Source: an uncultured Pelagibacteraceae bacterium
Lineage (GTDB): Bacteria; Pseudomonadota; Alphaproteobacteria; Pelagibacterales; Pelagibacteraceae
Assembly (NCBI GenBank): GCA_902519465.1
Contig: CABYJW010000008.1
Span: forward strand, 1-37,222
DNA length: 37,222 bases
Direction of reading: 5' to 3'
Position 1 is the stretch's first letter, and each line of letters opens with the position of its first letter. The notes below the pieces were generated by a model. It made no database searches. It was not told the DNA's origin and saw nothing but the letters and a program-made list of their open reading frames with translations. Shown one piece after another: positions 36,941 through 37,222 of the stretch. The translations under genes and the position numbers were made by a program.

Positions 36941-37222
36941 TGGGTCAAAAGGTACATCCAATAGGTTTCAGACTTGGAATAAATAGATCATGGGATTCAC
37001 TTTGGTTTGCGAAAAAGGGAGACTATGGAAAATATTTAATCGAAGATTATAAGATTAGACAGTTTATCAAAAAAAATATTAAAAATGCTGGTGTTTCAGA
37101 AGTTGTAATAGAAAGATCGTCAAAAAAATGTACAGTTTCTATTCATACGTCTAGGCCCGGTTTTGTTATAGGGAAAAAGGGTTCTGATATTGAAAAAATA
37201 AAAAACAAGATATCTAAAATTA
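36940..37222 (+). CDS. rpsC: 30S ribosomal protein S3, cut by right edge
   Basis: The first 94 residues of S3 are present: [20 protein letters not shown], then [22 protein letters not shown], and [18 protein letters not shown], the KH-domain GxxG loop. The reading frame is open to the edge. The ATG overlaps the rplV stop (TAATG). This continues the rplV-rpsC-rplP order of the S10 operon. Confidence 0.98.
   Translation, partial: MGQKVHPIGFRLGINRSWDSLWFAKKGDYGKYLIEDYKIRQFIKKNIKNAGVSEVVIERSSKKCTVSIHTSRPGFVIGKKGSDIEKIKNKISKI

Noticed and set aside
1-37222. Mobile elements, integrases, toxin-antitoxin or phage defence genes
   Set aside because: No transposase, integrase, nuclease or toxin-like protein was recognised in any frame; the accessory genes are explained by glycan and zinc functions.

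Overview
The window looks like chromosomal DNA of a SAR11-type alphaproteobacterium (Candidatus Pelagibacter or a close relative). This rests on very low GC, A/T-rich lysine- and asparagine-heavy proteins, very short or overlapping gene junctions, and a single-copy arrangement of the transcription/translation genes. The assignment is inferred from these traits and from recognised protein sequences; no database search was run.

Layout. (1) 1-2267: a gamma-glutamylcyclotransferase-like gene cut by the left edge, a family 17 glycosyltransferase and a GT8-like glycosyltransferase broken by two homopolymer frameshifts. (2) 2273-5929: a zinc module. Reverse strand znuC-znuB-zur-acpS (acpS carries a frameshift) diverges from znuA, with a perfect 15-bp Zur-box palindrome between them. 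ZnuA carries eight perfect 39-bp repeats coding a histidine-rich loop. (3) 5974-16764: an accessory surface-glycan region containing tRNA-Leu(UAA) and tRNA-Thr(UGU). It holds a 2OG-Fe(II) oxygenase, a second GT17, a GT-A-like protein, a polyprenyl-phosphate sugar synthase (GT2), three methyltransferases (one frameshifted), two multi-spanning GT-C-like membrane proteins and two small membrane proteins, with the housekeeping gene nadK inside. (4) 16766-37222: the core. rlmB on the reverse strand, then tRNA-Tyr, tRNA-Gly, tuf, tRNA-Trp, secE, nusG, rplK, rplA, rplJ, rplL, rpoB, rpoC; then, after a 185-bp leader, rpsL, rpsG, fusA, rpsJ, rplC, rplD, rplW, rplB, rpsS, rplV and the start of rpsC.

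How the parts work together. The zinc module is a self-contained Zur-regulated high-affinity uptake system. The glycan region has a plausible internal logic: the GT2 enzyme could load a sugar on a polyprenyl phosphate on the cytoplasmic side, the GT-C-like membrane proteins could use it on the periplasmic side, and the GT17/GT8/GT-A enzymes, methyltransferases and oxygenase could vary the glycan. The core block is the machinery of transcription elongation and the ribosome.

Main points to check. There are four single-base frameshifts in three genes (GT8-like, acpS, methyltransferase), all at A/T homopolymers, while the core genes are intact. acpS is normally essential, so assembly or sequencing error, or transcriptional slippage, is as likely as real gene decay. 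Other points of interest are the Zur box, the recently expanded ZnuA repeat, a tRNA-Thr whose acceptor stem may act as Shine-Dalgarno for the next gene, a possible rpsL leader RNA, no tuf between fusA and rpsJ, and Ala/Pro-rich and Lys/Pro-rich tails on S19 and L3. I do not see a clearly new defence, CRISPR or mobile system here. No stretch longer than 300 bases lacks a gene.
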